Shown here in pieces: positions 1 to 8,113 of a DNA stretch of 64,000 nt. The position numbers and the translations under genes are program-made. The stretch's first letter is position 1. Each line of letters begins with the position of its first letter. Below the pieces are notes generated by a model. It was not told the DNA's origin. It saw only the letters and a list, made by a program, of their open reading frames with translations, and ran no database searches. This stretch comes from Leptospira langatensis (GTDB taxonomy: Bacteria > Spirochaetota > Leptospiria > Leptospirales > Leptospiraceae). Location of the stretch: the NCBI RefSeq assembly GCF_004770615.1, contig NZ_RQER01000001.1, forward strand, positions 558,001 to 622,000, given 5' to 3'.

Positions 1-770
1 TAATTCGCCCTAGAGGATACCTTCCAGGAAGAGTAATCGGATCCGATGCCAAGGATCTCAAAGCCTCCCTCTTTCAGAAGGGATTGCCAGACCTCCAACG
101 GATAGGCCCGATGAAAATGCTCTTCCACTCCCGAGATCTCTGGGCTCGTGAATTGCAAGCTGGTCTTTAGGATGCTCGATTTAGGATCATATTCATTTTC
201 CCAGACCAGTTTTGTGTCTCCATGGGTCTCCTTGAGAGTCTTCCCCTGAAAATTTTTTTGAAAATTCCGGTCAGTGCTAACATCAAAGAAGAAGATCCCG
301 TTCTCGGAAAGAATCGCCGAAGTTTGGGCAAAAATCCTCGCGATCTCTTCTTCTTGTAGGAAATAATTCAGGGTATCGTGGACGGAAAAAACCAGGTCAA
401 AGGTTTGTGGTAAAGGGGGGAAGGAGAGTAGGCTTCCCTGGATCCGATTGCCTCTAATTAGCTTAGAATCGGCGATTTGAAGCATTTCATGAGAGTCGTC
501 GATGCCCCAGAGTTCCGACTCTAAAGGAAGAAAAGCCCAGATCTTGCAAGTGCCGCAACCCATGTCGAAGATACTACGAGGAGGAAAATTCCCCGTCCCA
601 ATCTGGTATCCTTCCAGGATCATGGAGGCCCAATCAGAGTACGGGGCCTGCCTCATGACCCGGTCATAAACGGCCGCAAATGCGCTATAAGGCCTTTTTT
701 TGGGGATTTGAGAAATAATTCTTGATTTATTCCCCTGGTTTCGAGTATTCCTATCCATTTGATGCGACAT
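1..770 (-). CDS. Class I SAM-dependent methyltransferase (3' end at window edge)
   Basis: Read on the minus strand, a frame opens with ATG at 770-768 (a second ATG follows at 755) and runs unbroken for 256 codons to the window edge. Around residue 68 it has FDMGCGTCKIW, a SAM-binding motif I, followed by the acidic loop GIDDSH and a post-motif segment FDLVFSVHDTLNYF, typical of Methyltransf_25-type small-molecule methyltransferases. The last complete codon is at 3-5 and bases 1-2 read TA, so the stop may lie one base outside the window. The substrate cannot be predicted. The gene is divergent from the coiled-coil gene starting at 818, leaving a 47-bp shared promoter gap. Confidence 0.8.
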   Translation of the reverse strand, partial: MSHQMDRNTRNQGNKSRIISQIPKKRPYSAFAAVYDRVMRQAPYSDWASMILEGYQIGTGNFPPRSIFDMGCGTCKIWAFLPLESELWGIDDSHEMLQIADSKLIRGNRIQGSLLSFPPLPQTFDLVFSVHDTLNYFLQEEEIARIFAQTSAILSENGIFFFDVSTDRNFQKNFQGKTLKETHGDTKLVWENEYDPKSSILKTSLQFTSPEISGVEEHFHRAYPLEVWQSLLKEGGFEILGIGSDYSSWKVSSRAN

Positions 771-817
771 AATTCTATGAAAGGATTTCTTCACAGAATC
801 TTCTAAAAACTCAAAGT

Positions 818-3800
818 ATGGGCCTAGAACTCCTTTTACCTTTTTTAGCCAGTGTAGGCATTACTATCCTCCTTCGCAGGATGGACAAGTCGAATTATAA
901 GCTGAGCCAAATCAAACGTTATACCGGCAAACTACAAGAAGAACTGCAAGAGATCGCATTAGAAAAGGTCCAGTCCGTAAAGGATTCCGGAATCGAATTA
1001 GAGATCACTCTTAAGCAGACCCGCAAACTTGCAGACGATGTGAAGTCCTTAAACGAAGAATCCAGGCAGTTACTCGAGACAATTCGTTCCAATCGGGATT
1101 TCTTGAACGCAGTCACATTAGATCTGAAAGAAGTAGTGCATCTATCTTCCGATATTCGCCAAGAGTCCCAGGCAATCCAAGATGGTTTGGGTAGATTGGA
1201 GCTTGGCAAGAAAGAAGTGCATGCGATCGGTTCTCGGATCCAAGAGATCCGCTCCGAAGCGGAGATCCTTCTAGAAGCATTTCAAGAAAAGCTAAACTTC
1301 CGCTCGGACGATATTTTACAGTCCTTGGCTTCTAAGATCGTAGAATTAGAGGGTCTTCTGGAAGTGAAAGCGGATCGGATCGAGTCGGGCCTAAGCGAAT
1401 TGGGAGACGCGTACAGGCAAAAACTGGAAATCCAAACCAAGTCCTTATTTAATGATACCGTTGCTAAAGTGGATCTTGCAAGAGAAGAAGTACGTTCCCT
1501 TCTCGAATCTGTAGAGGCAAAAGAAGAAGATCTGGATGCAAGAACCGATAGAATGCAAACCGCATTCTTAACTGTTTCCGAAAAACTGGATCGTCTTGAG
1601 ACCAGAGTAGACGAGAAAGCGGAACTCGCCGACCGCAAATTAGAAGAGACATTCGCTAGGAACGAAATGGCTCTATTACAAAAATACGATCAAGTATTAG
1701 AGCAAGTCATTCATTCCAAGGAAGCATTCTTAAACGGAGTCCGTATCGAGATAGAGGCGATCCGAAAAGAGATAGAAGGCATGAGCCTGGAAACTCTTAC
1801 CAGAAGGGACGAGATCCTGAACGAGACCCGTAGACAGGCCGAAGGCATCAACGACTCTATCAATATTTTCCAAGAGAAGTATCTAGAGGCCGAAAATAAA
1901 CTCTTAAAGCAGGCCGATTCTCGCAAGGCCGAGCTCATGCGTCAGATCGATACGTTCGAGGATGAGTTCAATCGGATCAGTAGCAGTCTTCGTAGCGAAG
2001 CGGAAGATCTGAGAAAAGAGATCCTGACCGGGCTCAAGGAATTCCATTCCGCATTAGAAGTCTCTCGTTCGGACGAAGAAAGGAAATCCAAGTCCCGTAT
2101 CGAACAGATCCGCGAATCCCTCGAAGAAGAATTAGGAAAACTACATGCTTCCAATTCGGATCGTTTCCGCACTGAATGGGAAGAGATCCGAGAGAATATC
2201 AGAGGATTTAACGTACAAGTCTCCACTCGAATGAAAGAGATGGACGAATACGTAAAAGGAGTCCGTTCTTCCTTAGAAGAGGAACTGAGAGCACTCCACG
2301 CTTCCCACTCGGAACGCTTTAGAGGAGAATGGGAAGAGATCCGTGAGAACGTGAGAGTCTTCGACGTACAAGTTTCTACTCGTATGAAGGAAATGGATTC
2401 TTATGTAAAAGATATCCGAGAAGCCGTAGAGAGTTCTGCCGCAGATATCATTTCGGAAGCGGAGTCCAAGGTAGGGGATATAGGCGGAATAATAGAAGAA
2501 GAATTCCGCAAAATGGACAGAAGGTTCGAACATTTCTCCCGTTCCTGGGAAGACGAAGTCCAATCCCAGAAGGGCCATACCATGGACGCGATCCGTGGTT
2601 TGGAAGAAAGACTGGGGCAGATCCATTTCAAGGGCGCGGAATATCTGGAGGAATTCTCCAAATCCTATGCAGAGCAAAAGGATAAGATCGAGGAATTCGT
2701 TTCCAAGTATAAGACGAATTTCAAGCAAGATGGGGACGAGATCAAAGAAGAACTCCAGGTCCGGTATCGCGAGCTGAAGGCCGAAGCACAAAATGTAGTG
2801 GATTCTGTAAAAGTCGAATATTCCGCAGTTGGGGAAAGATTGGAGAATCTGATCCGCAAGAACGAGAAGATCCTAGAGATGCAAGCGGATCGGGTCCGTA
2901 CTTCCACAGAGGCTCAATTGGAAAAAGCCTCCGATCAAGCTAAGACTGTATTAGAAAAACTCAAAGAATCGGGTCAGGAATTCTTCGAAAGACAGGAAGA
3001 GAAGATCGATCGTCTGAACGACACAATAGATTCCAAGATCAATAAGCAATTATCCGCACTCTTAGACAAGGGCCAGGTCCAACTAGGCCAACTAGAAGAT
3101 AGGATCGCAAAACATCTCGCCGACGTGAAACGAAATCTAGAAGAGGCTCTCTCTTCCGGCTTGAAAGAAAGCGAAGGTCAGATGAAGGACTTCCAAAACC
3201 AGGTGAAGGGTCTTCTGAAAGAGACCCAAACTTCTTCCGAAGAATTCCTGCGTTCCGGAAGAGAAGAATTCCAGATCGCCCAGAAAGAATACAGGATGCT
3301 GCAAGTGGATCTTCGCAAGGATCTAGAAGAGATCAGAGATGCAAAGCAATCCTTGTTTACAGAATTAGAAGAAGAAGCCGACAAATTACGTTCCTCCGTA
3401 GACGAGATCTCGGAGAGAATGCAAGAAGCGGAAAAACGCTCCGCTCTCTTCTTAGAAGTAAAAGAGATCATAGAACGTTCCGAAGAATTTGTTTCCCAAA
3501 TGAAGGAAGGATTAGAAGACGCAAGTCAGACCGAGAGGATCTACGAGGATCTGGATACGAATATGACTCGTCTTCGCAATTTACAGGACAATCTAGAGTC
3601 CCGTATTTCTAAGGCGGAAGAAAGAGAAGTGGAAATACTTTCCATCGAAGAAAAGGCAGAAGTCCTGAAAGAAGAATTCAGCCGTATGATGGAAGAATCT
3701 TCTCAATGGAAGGAAACACATCGTCAACTCGTGGAAGCAGGAGAGCGAGCTTTCGAGATGGAATCCCGCTTCCTGGATCTGGAGGATCGCTTAGGTAGAG

Positions 3801-4399
3801 TGATCGCAGTCAGAGAAGAGATCCGACAACTGGATGAGGATTCACAGGATCATAAGGAAAATGCAAGTAAGGTCGCTCAAAAGATCAGAGAGATGGAGAA
3901 GGATATCTCCGTTCTGGAAGCAAGAGAGAAAGAAGTCGGAGAGACTTTACGCCGCACCGACGAAAGACTAGAAGTACTTGCAGGAAGAAAAGAAGAGATC
4001 CTTTCCGTAGAAGCCAAGTTTGACAAGATCGAAGACCTCATGTCCGAACTAGGGGAGCGCCATAAGCAGATCAGCACTCTACAACAGAGACTGGACGATA
4101 TGAAAGAAGGCGCTCTCAGTATGAAGGAAGACCTAGAAGGATTGTTAACCGAAGCGGAAGATACCTTCGAAAAACTTTCCGCCTTCATGGATGTGGTCCA
4201 GACGAATATTTCCAAGTCAGGAAGCGGCAAGTCCGGAAAGCAAACAGAGAAAGATCCGTTAGTAACCCGCAAAAAGGCAACTGTCTTAAATTTATTTCAT
4301 AATTTCCATTGGGCTCCCGAGACGATCGCGGAGAAACTAGGGCTAGAGACTTCTCTAGTGCAAACGATAATTCAGAATGAGGCGGTCAAAAAGGGATGA
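818..4399 (+). CDS. SpiroCoCo-like giant coiled-coil protein, membrane anchored
   Basis: The 1193-residue product has a hydrophobic N-terminal helix (about residues 3-19, ending LLRR), suggesting a membrane anchor. About 1100 residues of Glu/Lys/Arg-rich heptad-type coiled coil follow. A short C-terminal globular segment (about 1150-1190, TVLNLFHNFHWAPETIAEKLGL) reads like a helix-turn-helix. Two adjacent 51-residue repeats occur at 2111-2416. Leptospira encode large coiled-coil proteins of this kind (annotated SpiroCoCo), and a spirochaete coiled-coil protein named Scc has been reported to form filaments and bind nucleic acid; I cannot say whether this is its orthologue. A cytoskeletal or nucleoid-tethering role is inference. 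The RBS is weak. Confidence 0.8.
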   Translation: MGLELLLPFLASVGITILLRRMDKSNYKLSQIKRYTGKLQEELQEIALEKVQSVKDSGIELEITLKQTRKLADDVKSLNEESRQLLETIRSNRDFLNAVTLDLKEVVHLSSDIRQESQAIQDGLGRLELGKKEVHAIGSRIQEIRSEAEILLEAFQEKLNFRSDDILQSLASKIVELEGLLEVKADRIESGLSELGDAYRQKLEIQTKSLFNDTVAKVDLAREEVRSLLESVEAKEEDLDARTDRMQTAFLTVSEKLDRLETRVDEKAELADRKLEETFARNEMALLQKYDQVLEQVIHSKEAFLNGVRIEIEAIRKEIEGMSLETLTRRDEILNETRRQAEGINDSINIFQEKYLEAENKLLKQADSRKAELMRQIDTFEDEFNRISSSLRSEAEDLRKEILTGLKEFHSALEVSRSDEERKSKSRIEQIRESLEEELGKLHASNSDRFRTEWEEIRENIRGFNVQVSTRMKEMDEYVKGVRSSLEEELRALHASHSERFRGEWEEIRENVRVFDVQVSTRMKEMDSYVKDIREAVESSAADIISEAESKVGDIGGIIEEEFRKMDRRFEHFSRSWEDEVQSQKGHTMDAIRGLEERLGQIHFKGAEYLEEFSKSYAEQKDKIEEFVSKYKTNFKQDGDEIKEELQVRYRELKAEAQNVVDSVKVEYSAVGERLENLIRKNEKILEMQADRVRTSTEAQLEKASDQAKTVLEKLKESGQEFFERQEEKIDRLNDTIDSKINKQLSALLDKGQVQLGQLEDRIAKHLADVKRNLEEALSSGLKESEGQMKDFQNQVKGLLKETQTSSEEFLRSGREEFQIAQKEYRMLQVDLRKDLEEIRDAKQSLFTELEEEADKLRSSVDEISERMQEAEKRSALFLEVKEIIERSEEFVSQMKEGLEDASQTERIYEDLDTNMTRLRNLQDNLESRISKAEEREVEILSIEEKAEVLKEEFSRMMEESSQWKETHRQLVEAGERAFEMESRFLDLEDRLGRVIAVREEIRQLDEDSQDHKENASKVAQKIREMEKDISVLEAREKEVGETLRRTDERLEVLAGRKEEILSVEAKFDKIEDLMSELGERHKQISTLQQRLDDMKEGALSMKEDLEGLLTEAEDTFEKLSAFMDVVQTNISKSGSGKSGKQTEKDPLVTRKKATVLNLFHNFHWAPETIAEKLGLETSLVQTIIQNEAVKKG
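2111..2416 (+). repeat. Two-copy 153-bp in-frame tandem repeat inside the coiled-coil gene
   Basis: Residues 432-482 and 483-533 of the coiled-coil protein are two near-identical 51-residue units. Both contain SLEEEL, then LHAS, a RFR-EWEEIREN core, and QVSTRMKEMD followed by a YVK segment. At the DNA level the units are 2111-2263 and 2264-2416, exactly 153 bp each. A third unit starts similarly (IREAVESS) but diverges at once. The arrangement looks like a recent internal duplication that adds length without breaking the coiled-coil phase. Confidence 0.85.
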
Positions 4400-4407
4400 T
4401 TTTTTTC

Positions 4408-4436
4408 TTGACCAGGGATTTTTTCCCCAATATGTC
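4408..4436 (+). promoter_or_regulatory. Candidate sigma-70 promoter for the histone-map operon
   Basis: TTGACC (4408-4413) and TATGTC (4431-4436) are separated by exactly 17 bp. They lie just after the stop of the coiled-coil gene, and transcription would start near 4443. That gives a leader of about 240 nt before the preferred histone start. The -10 element is only a moderate match, so this is a candidate. Confidence 0.45.
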
Positions 4437-4555
4437 TCGTTCCCACTTGTATCATACGATATGCAAATAGTTTCATGGAGTATAGCTTTTCATTATTAAG
4501 AAAAGAATGAAATTATCGAGAGCTAATCCGAAAATGATTCCTTTTTTCGAGGGGT

Positions 4556-4593
4556 CTGGAAATGTATCGTAAGTCAAATTCGATACGTTCCGG
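4556..4593 (+). promoter_or_regulatory. Stem-loop in the 5' leader of the histone gene
   Basis: GTATCG (4564-4569) pairs with CGATAC (4581-4586). An outer stem, CTGGAA with TTCCGG, extends it across a small internal loop. No T-run follows, so it does not look like a terminator. It lies 90 nt upstream of the preferred start at 4683 and just upstream of an alternative ATG at 4605, so a role in translation or mRNA stability is possible but inferred. Confidence 0.4.
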
Positions 4594-4682
4594 AAAGTCT
4601 CGGGATGGAGAAAAAGGAGAAGCTCCCAAAGCTCGTTCGTATGGTACAAAAAAAGAAAACTACTGTTAAGAGGAAGAATTCC

Positions 4683-4874
4683 ATGGCTCAAAGCGCTGAA
4701 AAGGATACCCTCATCGTCGCAAGCAAGGTAAAAGCTTACATCAAATCTAAAGGCTTTATGACTTCCGGAGACGCAGTCGACGGCTTAAATGAAAAGCTGT
4801 ACGGGCTGATCGACGATGCACTGAAACGTACCGAGGCGAACAAACGCACTACGGTTAGACCAACCGACTTCTAA
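4683..4874 (+). CDS. Bacterial histone-fold protein (63 aa)
   Basis: The product is 63 residues with the layout of a minimal histone fold. A first helix (DTLIVASKVKAYIKSKG) is followed by a short loop and a long central helix (SGDAVDGLNEKLYGLIDDALKRTEANK). The loop-2 signature RTTVRPTDF then closes the protein, resembling the RKTV-x-P-x-D-hydrophobic motif of archaeal histones. Histone-fold proteins have been reported as chromatin components in Bdellovibrio and Leptospira. The start at 4683 is chosen for the strong AAGAGGAAG ribosome site just upstream. In-frame ATGs at 4605 and 4641 would add a lysine-rich tail (KKKTTVKRKN) but have poor ribosome sites. The stop is 7 nt from map, implying an operon. 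Confidence 0.85.
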   Translation: MAQSAEKDTLIVASKVKAYIKSKGFMTSGDAVDGLNEKLYGLIDDALKRTEANKRTTVRPTDF

Positions 4875-4881
4875 GAGATTC

Positions 4882-5637
4882 TTGATCTACATCAAGAACA
4901 AGACTGAAATCGAGAAAATGAGGGCGGCCGGCAAGTTAGCCGCCGCACTTCTGGACTACATATCCGGGTTTATTAAACCTGGAGTTAGTACTCTCGCTAT
5001 TAACGATCTCTGCGAAGAATTCACGAAAAAACACGGGGGAAAATCTGCTCCCCTGGGCTACAAAGGTTTTCCGAAATCTGTTTGTACTTCTATTAACGAA
5101 GTAGTATGCCATGGGATTCCCAAGGCAACGGACATCTTGAAAGACGGGGACATCGTGAATGTGGATGTTACCCCGATAGTGGATGGTTATCATGGAGATA
5201 GCTCCAGGACCTTCATTGTCGGGGGCAAAGCTGCTCCCGAAGTAGAACGTCTTGTCAAAGACGCGGAACGTGCCATGTGGATCGGGATCGAACAGGTCAA
5301 ACCTGGCAATCGGGTCAGTGATATTGCAAACGCAATCGACGACTATCTTACTCCGAAAGGATATGGTATTGTTCGAGACCTAATGGGTCATGGGATAGGC
5401 CGGGGATTTCATGAAGAACCTCAGATCCCTCACTATCGTTCCAATCGTAAGCTCACAAAATTAGAACCAGGAATGACCTTCACTATCGAGCCGATGGTGA
5501 ACCTAGGAACCTGGGAAGTAATCTTCTCCAAAAAGGATGGTTGGACGGTAACCACTCGAGATGGAAAATGGTCCGCTCAATTCGAACACACGATTCTCGT
5601 CACAGAAAAAGGCTATGAAATTTTAACCCTGGCGTAG
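4882..5637 (+). CDS. map: Methionine aminopeptidase, type I
   Basis: This metalloenzyme removes the initiator methionine from nascent cytoplasmic proteins. The 251-residue product has the full pita-bread signature: substrate-pocket His in EVVCHGIPK, metal Asp residues in VNVDVTPIVDGYHGDSSRTF, His in GHGIGRGFHEEPQIPHY, Glu in FTIEPM and Glu in QFEHTILV. The length is normal for the family. Translation begins at TTG 4882, with AAGAGA 5 nt upstream and only 7 nt after the histone stop, so the two are probably translated from one mRNA. The DUF350 gene follows after 13 nt. Confidence 0.95.
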   Translation: MIYIKNKTEIEKMRAAGKLAAALLDYISGFIKPGVSTLAINDLCEEFTKKHGGKSAPLGYKGFPKSVCTSINEVVCHGIPKATDILKDGDIVNVDVTPIVDGYHGDSSRTFIVGGKAAPEVERLVKDAERAMWIGIEQVKPGNRVSDIANAIDDYLTPKGYGIVRDLMGHGIGRGFHEEPQIPHYRSNRKLTKLEPGMTFTIEPMVNLGTWEVIFSKKDGWTVTTRDGKWSAQFEHTILVTEKGYEILTLA

Positions 5638-5650
5638 TAAGCTGGCGGGC

Positions 5651-6574
5651 ATGGATTTCGTTTGGAAATATCTTTCTGTCCTAGGAAAGGACCTGGCCTT
5701 CTTCGGTTTAGGTTTCTTCATCTTTTATATCGGTAAGAAGATCAAGGACTGGACGGAGCCTCGTAAACTAGACGAGGAACTGGTAAAGTCCGATAATAGC
5801 GCCTTGGCCTTAAACCTTTCCGGATATTATCTAGGGATCATCGTCATCTTTATTACTATCGTTTCTCATCCAGGCGGAGGGAACGACCTCCTCGGCGATC
5901 TGTTTCAGGTAGGTGCATTCTCTTTCTTGGGAGTGATCCTTCTACTTATCTCGCAAAAGATCAACGATGGATTGATCTTGGGCGGAATAGACGCACAAGA
6001 AGAAGTATATGAAAAACGTAATATGGCCGTGTCCTCCGTGCTTTTCGGCGGGACAATTGCGAGCGCGTTCTTTATCACCGCCGCTCTGAATGGGGATATA
6101 GGGGAGAAAGTTTTTCCGAACGGACTCGGCCTTGCAATCTCTCCCATGTTAGAGAAAACGATCATAGGCTCGATCCTATCCGTTATATTTTTTTCGATCG
6201 GACAGATCGGGATGATCCTATTTTCCTTCTATTATAAACTTTGGATCCCTTATAAACTTAAGGTAGAGCTGGAAGAAAAACAGAACCTGGCTGCGGGAGT
6301 TGCATTTGCAGGAGCACTTCTTGCCATTGGCATTTTATTGACTAGAGCCTTGTTTAGAGAATTTGAGTCCCTTTGGCATACTGGGACCCTTCTTCTTTTG
6401 GATCTGGGACTTTCCTTCATTGTGATCCCGGTCCTACATTTCTTTGCGGACTGGGTCGTATTGCCCGGTTCTACTTTAAAGGAAGAGATTGAAAGGGATC
6501 AGAATTTCGGGGCCGGCCTTCTGGAAGCAGTGGTTCTCGTCTCCTTCTCTGCGATCTTATTCTTTGCGGTTTAA
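5651..6574 (+). CDS. DUF350 (YjfL-like) integral membrane protein with repeated units
   Basis: The 307-residue, highly hydrophobic protein has about eight predicted membrane helices. A short motif recurs before alternate helices: SDNSALALN near residue 47, KRNMAVSS near 126, KQNLAAGVAF near 214 and DQNFGAGLLE near 286. DUF350 domains are two- to four-helix units with this Asn-Ala/Gly signature, so the protein looks like two DUF350 domains, or four half-units, fused. The function of DUF350 is unknown. It is last in the apparent histone-map operon and converges with the next gene 2 nt away. Confidence 0.75.
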   Translation: MDFVWKYLSVLGKDLAFFGLGFFIFYIGKKIKDWTEPRKLDEELVKSDNSALALNLSGYYLGIIVIFITIVSHPGGGNDLLGDLFQVGAFSFLGVILLLISQKINDGLILGGIDAQEEVYEKRNMAVSSVLFGGTIASAFFITAALNGDIGEKVFPNGLGLAISPMLEKTIIGSILSVIFFSIGQIGMILFSFYYKLWIPYKLKVELEEKQNLAAGVAFAGALLAIGILLTRALFREFESLWHTGTLLLLDLGLSFIVIPVLHFFADWVVLPGSTLKEEIERDQNFGAGLLEAVVLVSFSAILFFAV

Positions 6575-6576
6575 GC

Positions 6577-6939
6577 TTAAAACAGATCGTGGGACGAATA
6601 TAACTTCCATTCTAGGTGATACACCTTCTTGATCCCGAAATTGCAGGCCTCTTGTAGGACCATTTTTTCGTTTGGCTCTTCGGAGAGAAAAGTATAGACT
6701 TCTGTAAGCTCTTGCACGATCTCTTGGAAGATATGCTTATGCGTAGGAAGAAAGGGAGATAGCCCTCTTTCCGAAAAACCTCTGAGAGCGCCTAAGAGTC
6801 CCGCAAGAAGGATACGGCCCAGAGGTCTGGCTCTTTCTTTCGGAAGATCCAAACCTGCTTCCTTGGCGGCGGCCAAAAGCTCAGTGAGTGGGATCCCTCC
6901 TGAGAGGGAAACGAGAGATGTATCTTCTCCTTCCTGCAT
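6577..6939 (-). CDS. Hypothetical protein, Leptospira type
   Basis: The reading frame extends back to 7011, but that would overlap the queG start. The internal ATG at 6939 gives 120 residues and leaves 17 bp between the two divergent genes. The product begins MQEGEDTSLVSLSGGIPL and is mostly helical, with an Ala/Leu-rich segment (RILLAGLLGALRGF), and ends KLYSSHDLF. No signal peptide, cysteines or recognisable motif are seen. I do not recognise a family. The start choice is tentative because no strong ribosome site precedes it. Confidence 0.6.
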   Translation of the reverse strand: MQEGEDTSLVSLSGGIPLTELLAAAKEAGLDLPKERARPLGRILLAGLLGALRGFSERGLSPFLPTHKHIFQEIVQELTEVYTFLSEEPNEKMVLQEACNFGIKKVYHLEWKLYSSHDLF

Positions 6940-6956
6940 AAAGAAAGTGTACGAGT

Positions 6957-7895
6957 ATGGTCCTCGAAAGTAAAGAACTTCTAGACGAACTTCGACCAAT
7001 CGCATTCGCAAACGGATTCCAATTATTCGGTGTGAGTCCTGCTCTTGTTCCTTCGGTGGATAAGGAGAATATTCTGCATTGGGTACAAGAAGGCCGCCAT
7101 GGAAAGATGGATTGGTATCCTAAGAATATGAATCTTAGGCTAGAGCTCGAGGGTCTTGGTTTCAAACCGGAATCGGTGATCGCGCTGGGCGCTTTATACA
7201 ATGATCCGGAATACGATGCTCTGGATCTTCCGTATCGTTTTTCCAGATATGCTATGGGAGAAGATTATCATTCCGTTCTGCGTAGGAAAGCTCTATGCTT
7301 ATTGGATTTCTTACGTACTAAATATCCGAATCAAAAATTTAGACAGGGAGTGGATTCTCTTCCTGTTCCTGAAAAAATTTTAGCCAGAGAAGCCGGCTTA
7401 GGTTGGATCGGAAAGAATACGAATCTAATTCACGAAGAATACGGATCCTTTTTCTTTATCAGTTTGATATTCACGGATCTTCCTCTTCAATTTGTGGCCT
7501 CTCCTGCGAAAGATAGATGCGGCACCTGTAGAGCCTGCATCGATTCTTGTCCGACGGGAGCCTTGGAGCCGTATCGTATCGACGCTCGTAAATGTATCTC
7601 GTACAAGACCATCGAAGATAGATCGGAAGATGTGGATTCCTTGCACGGTTGGGTGTACGGCTGCGATATTTGCCAAGAGGTCTGTCCCTGGAACCAAGTC
7701 AAGGCCCGCAAGAAGGGTTGGAAAACGGAGATGGCAGAATTTAAGATCCGGGATCTATTCAAAAAAGATAAACTATCGGATCTCAATGAGAAGGAATTCC
7801 AAGTTTATTTTCAGGATTCCGCCGTGAGTAGGATCTCTTACAAACAGATGAAACGGAATCTAAACACGTTAGGCAGAGAGTCCTCCGGATCTTAA
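6957..7895 (+). CDS. queG: Epoxyqueuosine reductase
   Basis: QueG is a cobalamin-dependent reductase for the last step of queuosine synthesis in tRNA, converting epoxyqueuosine to queuosine. The 312-residue protein has the N-terminal DUF1730 region (GVSPALVP...GKMDWY), a KILAREAGLGWIGKNTNLI core, and two ferredoxin-type 4Fe-4S motifs, CGTCRACIDSCPTGAL and GCDICQEVCPWN. The length and order are typical, although it lacks the C-terminal HEAT extension of some orthologues. The gene stands alone, divergent from the 6577-6939 gene and followed by a 218-bp repeat-bearing gap before mutY. Confidence 0.93.
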   Translation: MVLESKELLDELRPIAFANGFQLFGVSPALVPSVDKENILHWVQEGRHGKMDWYPKNMNLRLELEGLGFKPESVIALGALYNDPEYDALDLPYRFSRYAMGEDYHSVLRRKALCLLDFLRTKYPNQKFRQGVDSLPVPEKILAREAGLGWIGKNTNLIHEEYGSFFFISLIFTDLPLQFVASPAKDRCGTCRACIDSCPTGALEPYRIDARKCISYKTIEDRSEDVDSLHGWVYGCDICQEVCPWNQVKARKKGWKTEMAEFKIRDLFKKDKLSDLNEKEFQVYFQDSAVSRISYKQMKRNLNTLGRESSGS

Positions 7896-7960
7896 CGTTT
7901 TAGAAGCTTTCACTTTGAGATCCGGAATGAACAAGCGGCAGCGATGCGTAGATCTTTAGT

Positions 7961-8052
7961 CCAGGCTTTTAGCCTGGATGAGCGTAGCGAAATCGAAGCA
8001 GCGCGGCCCGAGGGACGCGAGGGAGCCGCCCAAATAATTTGTAGGAATTCCT
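7961..8052. repeat. Intergenic palindromic repeat-like block between queG and mutY
   Basis: This part of the 218-bp gap is GC-rich and structured. CCAGGCT (7961-7967) and AGCCTGG (7971-7977) form a tight hairpin. A GCGGC/GCCGC inverted pair surrounds a GAGGGACGCGAGGGA stretch, and the block ends in TGTAGGAATTCC. Related TGTAGGAACTC strings appear near 25194 and 25334. This looks like a dispersed intergenic element, but the number of copies in the genome is unknown from here. Confidence 0.4.
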
Positions 8053-8113
8053 AAGGATCTGATTCGAAAAACTCCTTTTCTCCCTGGAATAAAAGGCTTG
8101 GATAGTCAGATAC

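Noticed and set aside
2273..2791. A 172-codon open frame on the minus strand inside the coiled-coil gene
   Set aside because: It lies antisense to the repetitive coiled-coil coding region, with no ribosome site or family match; an antisense shadow of biased codons.
4605..4682. Longer histone start with a lysine-rich tail
   Set aside because: ATGs at 4605 and 4641 lack a good ribosome site, while 4683 has AAGAGGAAG; the longer form is not excluded but not preferred.
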